From an uncultured Francisella sp. (GTDB taxonomy: Bacteria; Pseudomonadota; Gammaproteobacteria; Burkholderiales; Neisseriaceae): 64,000 bases of DNA. The stretch lies in contig CALTZA010000004.1 in NCBI GenBank assembly GCA_943913655.1, forward strand, positions 62,001 through 126,000, given 5' to 3'. A program made the translations under genes and the position numbers. The notes beneath the pieces were generated by a model. That model did no database searches. It was not told where the DNA came from and was given only the letters and a program-made list of their open reading frames with translations. Positions 63,453 through 64,000 of this stretch are shown piece after piece. Positions within the stretch are counted from its first letter, which is position 1, and each line of letters begins with the position of its first letter.

Positions 63453-64000
63453 ATGAGAACAATTGTTTTATTACTGTTTGGATTGGTGAGCTTGGGTATG
63501 TATGTCGAGCAAAAACCAAGTAATAGAACTCAAATAATAAGTAAAAGCACAGACAGTCAGCACATCAAGTCAATTCAACTGACCAGTGAATGACAGGAGA
63601 AATTATTTTTAATGGCTCAATTAAGGGCTATGCATGAATTTGCTCCACTGGTTGCACGATTAAAAGGATCGGAGATCGCCCCGAACAAAGAAAAGCACTG
63701 TTTACTAAGATACGTTCTGCTAGTCAGCGTTTGAAATTGTACTTTCTAAAGATTAATAAGGAAAAGATGATGACTTACAGGATTATTTTGATTGTCAAGC
63801 ATCTCTAGTTTAATCTTGAAGAGAAGATTGAAAAAAAGTTAAATTGTCTAGTTTTGCAATTGATTCTGGTTACAAGAGCTACAAGATGTACACCAGATCA
63901 ATCACTTGTTGATCGGTCTTGATAGATTACAAGATAAAAAAATTACCATAGATAAAAAACATACCCAGGGACTTGCGCCAGGAGATTTGAGAGATTTTTA
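63453..64000 (+). pseudogene. Broken gene for a secreted protein, family unsure
   Basis: ATG 63453 with AAGGAAG nine bases upstream begins a signal peptide-like MRTIVLLLFGLVSLGMYVEQ. The frame hits a TGA at 63591 but continues open beyond it in the same frame (QEKLFLMAQLRAMHEFAPLV), then breaks again near 63695. Later stretches read sensibly only in other frames, for instance KIRSASQRLKLYF and DYFDCQASLV. The pattern of RLxLM near the start with an alanine/lysine-rich helix recalls periplasmic chorismate mutase (AroQ gamma), but I cannot confirm it. It reaches the window edge. Confidence 0.45.

Overview
The window reads as chromosome of an AT-rich gammaproteobacterium whose genome is shrinking. 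The class call rests on several familiar gene blocks: dusB(remnant)-fis-purH, tig-clpP-clpX, cmk-rpsA-ihfB, lepA-lepB and iscRSUA-hscBA. Lipid A and heptose genes (msbA, hldD, a stand-alone heptose-1-P adenylyltransferase) and outer-membrane proteins show a Gram-negative envelope. Dense, intact housekeeping genes sit beside a set of decaying genes: dusB, a second oppA, argC, trpE, trpC and hisCBH. This is the usual picture of a recently host-dependent or symbiotic lineage. I cannot place it below class with confidence. I saw no rRNA, tRNA, CRISPR array, insertion sequence or phage gene.

Layout. 1-2.4 kb: minus-strand serS-coaA and the start of a DEAD-box helicase. 2.5-7.3 kb: an unknown charged protein, a FadL-type porin, xseA and a class II homoserine kinase. 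7.6-11.4 kb: glnA behind a sigma-54-type promoter, then prmC and murJ on the minus strand. 11.5-17.2 kb: eroded dusB, fis, purH, hldD, a lipoprotein that looks remotely serpin-like, and apaH. 17.4-23.9 kb: tig, clpP, clpX, trxA, cmk, rpsA, ihfB, closed by a strong terminator. 24-26.3 kb: leuA and a 4'-phosphopantetheinyl transferase whose frame is broken at an A10 tract. 26.3-35.3 kb: an oligopeptide ABC transporter (oppA, dead oppA copy, oppBCD, a 1.7-kb decayed gap, oppF) followed by the heptose adenylyltransferase. 35.4-38.7 kb: argC pseudogene, erpA, trpE pseudogene. 38.7-42.6 kb: msbA, a ferredoxin-NADP reductase and an aromatic/aspartate aminotransferase. 42.7-48.3 kb (minus): ahcY, damaged hisC-hisB-hisH, gltS and an RnfB-like ferredoxin. 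48.5-51.3 kb: a PAP2 acid phosphatase fused to an autotransporter. 51.3-56.8 kb: ubiG and mtaD, lepA-lepB, dsbB. 56.8-61.6 kb: the isc operon behind an IscR-type palindrome and promoter. 61.7-63.3 kb: map and a trpC lacking a catalytic glutamate. 63.4-64 kb: a broken secreted-protein gene.

Taken together, histidine, tryptophan and arginine synthesis are failing, while leuA, thrB and glnA look sound and peptide and glutamate uptake (opp, gltS) are kept. This suggests growing dependence on amino acids and peptides from a host. The items most worth follow-up are the PAP2-autotransporter fusion, the serpin-like lipoprotein and the A10 frameshift in the phosphopantetheinyl transferase.
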